Shown one piece after another: positions 34,928 through 35,123 of a DNA stretch of 35,123 bases (position 1 is its first letter; each line of letters opens with the position of its first letter). Source of the DNA: Promethearchaeota archaeon (GTDB lineage: Archaea; Asgardarchaeota; Lokiarchaeia; Sigyniarchaeales; SOKP01); contig JAEOTS010000037.1 in NCBI GenBank assembly GCA_016839745.1, positions 1-35,123 on the forward strand, read 5' to 3'. A program made the translations under genes and the position numbers. The notes below the pieces were generated by a model, which worked only from the letters and a program-made list of their open reading frames with translations, was not told the DNA's origin and did no database searches.

Positions 34928-35123
34928 TTGCCTTACGAAATTCTTGAAAAAATTGAGCTCGGAAATAGTGGAACAATATTTGAAATGGTAATAAGAACTC
35001 CACTAATAGCTAAAAAAGCTTATGCGGGAAATTTTGTCCTTATTAGGGTTAATGAGACTGGAGAACGAATTCCCCTTACAGTTGCGGATTACGATCGGGA
35101 AAAAGGGACGATAACGCTTGTAA
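34928..35123 (+). CDS. NfnA/SudB-like FAD/NAD-binding reductase subunit, 3' end outside the window
   Basis: The first 65 codons read as the N-terminal FNR-type barrel of the NfnA/SudB/PyrK-like group: PYEILEKIELGNSGTIFEMV, GNFVLIRVNETGERIPLTVA, DYDREKGTITLV. The GERIPLT segment is the FAD-binding motif of the family. The start is TTG, with AGGAG at 34911-34915; the spacing of 12 nt is long, but no ATG or GTG in frame is closer. It follows the mosaic gene by 142 bp in the same direction, and the mosaic carries the NfnB-like partner domain, so an Nfn-type pair (NADPH, NAD, ferredoxin bifurcation) is plausible. Confidence 0.8.
   Translation, partial: MPYEILEKIELGNSGTIFEMVIRTPLIAKKAYAGNFVLIRVNETGERIPLTVADYDREKGTITLV

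Noticed and set aside
1..35123. tRNA, rRNA, CRISPR array, insertion sequence or phage genes
   Set aside because: Reading of the spacers showed no cloverleaf-like sequence, no repeat-spacer array, no transposase or integrase and no terminal inverted repeats. Small structured RNAs cannot be excluded by eye.

Overview
The window reads as an archaeal chromosome fragment, most likely from an Asgard archaeon of the Lokiarchaeia/Promethearchaeota type. The evidence is the AT-rich sequence, TATA-box promoters close to or at start codons, a geranylgeranyl-reductase-family enzyme, a HerA-like ATPase, F420-type and heterodisulfide-reductase (Hdr) type redox genes, corrinoid methyl-transfer genes, and above all selenocysteine coding with a SECIS element of eukaryotic layout. 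The last trait has been described for Lokiarchaeota (recalled literature, not checked here). Genes sit on both strands in short operons. I see no rRNA, tRNA, CRISPR array or insertion sequence.

Layout. Positions 1-4.2 kb: the end of a metallo-beta-lactamase-fold hydrolase, an F420-type luciferase-like oxidoreductase, a geranylgeranyl-reductase-like flavoprotein and a UroD-family methyltransferase. 4.3-9 kb: two membrane proteins (one an alpha/beta hydrolase fused to a polytopic domain), an OFA-type MFS transporter and an M42 aminopeptidase. 9.2-19.8 kb: a HerA-like ATPase, a DUF2156 protein, two SAM methyltransferases, a cytochrome-b-like membrane protein with a glycosylated exterior, type I GAPDH, an M20 peptidase, an SRPBCC protein and an ICMT-like membrane methyltransferase, with a few orphans. 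19.9-24.5 kb: a redox operon on the minus strand. 24.8-29.2 kb: a membrane protein, a corrinoid protein paired with a UroD-SCP2 fusion, and an AlkZ-like protein. 29.2-35.1 kb: an aldehyde:ferredoxin oxidoreductase with its iron-sulfur partner, divergent from a large HdrC/GltD/HdrD mosaic flavoprotein followed by the start of an NfnA-like subunit.

The main discovery is at 21.9-24.5 kb. Reading conceptually, hdrA (653 aa) and mvhD (144 aa) look broken by stop codons. All five interruptions are TGA, and all five stand where the family has conserved cysteines: HdrA codons 19, 76 and 204, and MvhD codons 16 and 67. TGA is an ordinary stop in other genes of the window and TGG encodes Trp inside hdrA, so selenocysteine is the best reading. 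Directly after mvhD, in a 162-nt untranslated gap, is a hairpin with a 5' AUGA, a 7-bp helix, an A-rich apical loop and a 3' UGA, all closed by a 9-bp outer stem. That is the eukaryotic SECIS plan. No second candidate was found for hdrA, so one element may serve the whole transcript.

Together the redox genes (HdrA-MvhD-FrhB-like-polyferredoxin, AOR plus ferredoxin, and the Hdr/Nfn mosaic plus NfnA-like protein) form an electron-transfer neighbourhood that could couple ferredoxin, F420 or NAD(P)H, and a thiol/disulfide or other low-potential couple. The corrinoid/UroD genes may feed methyl groups into C1 metabolism. These physiological links are inference from family membership and proximity.
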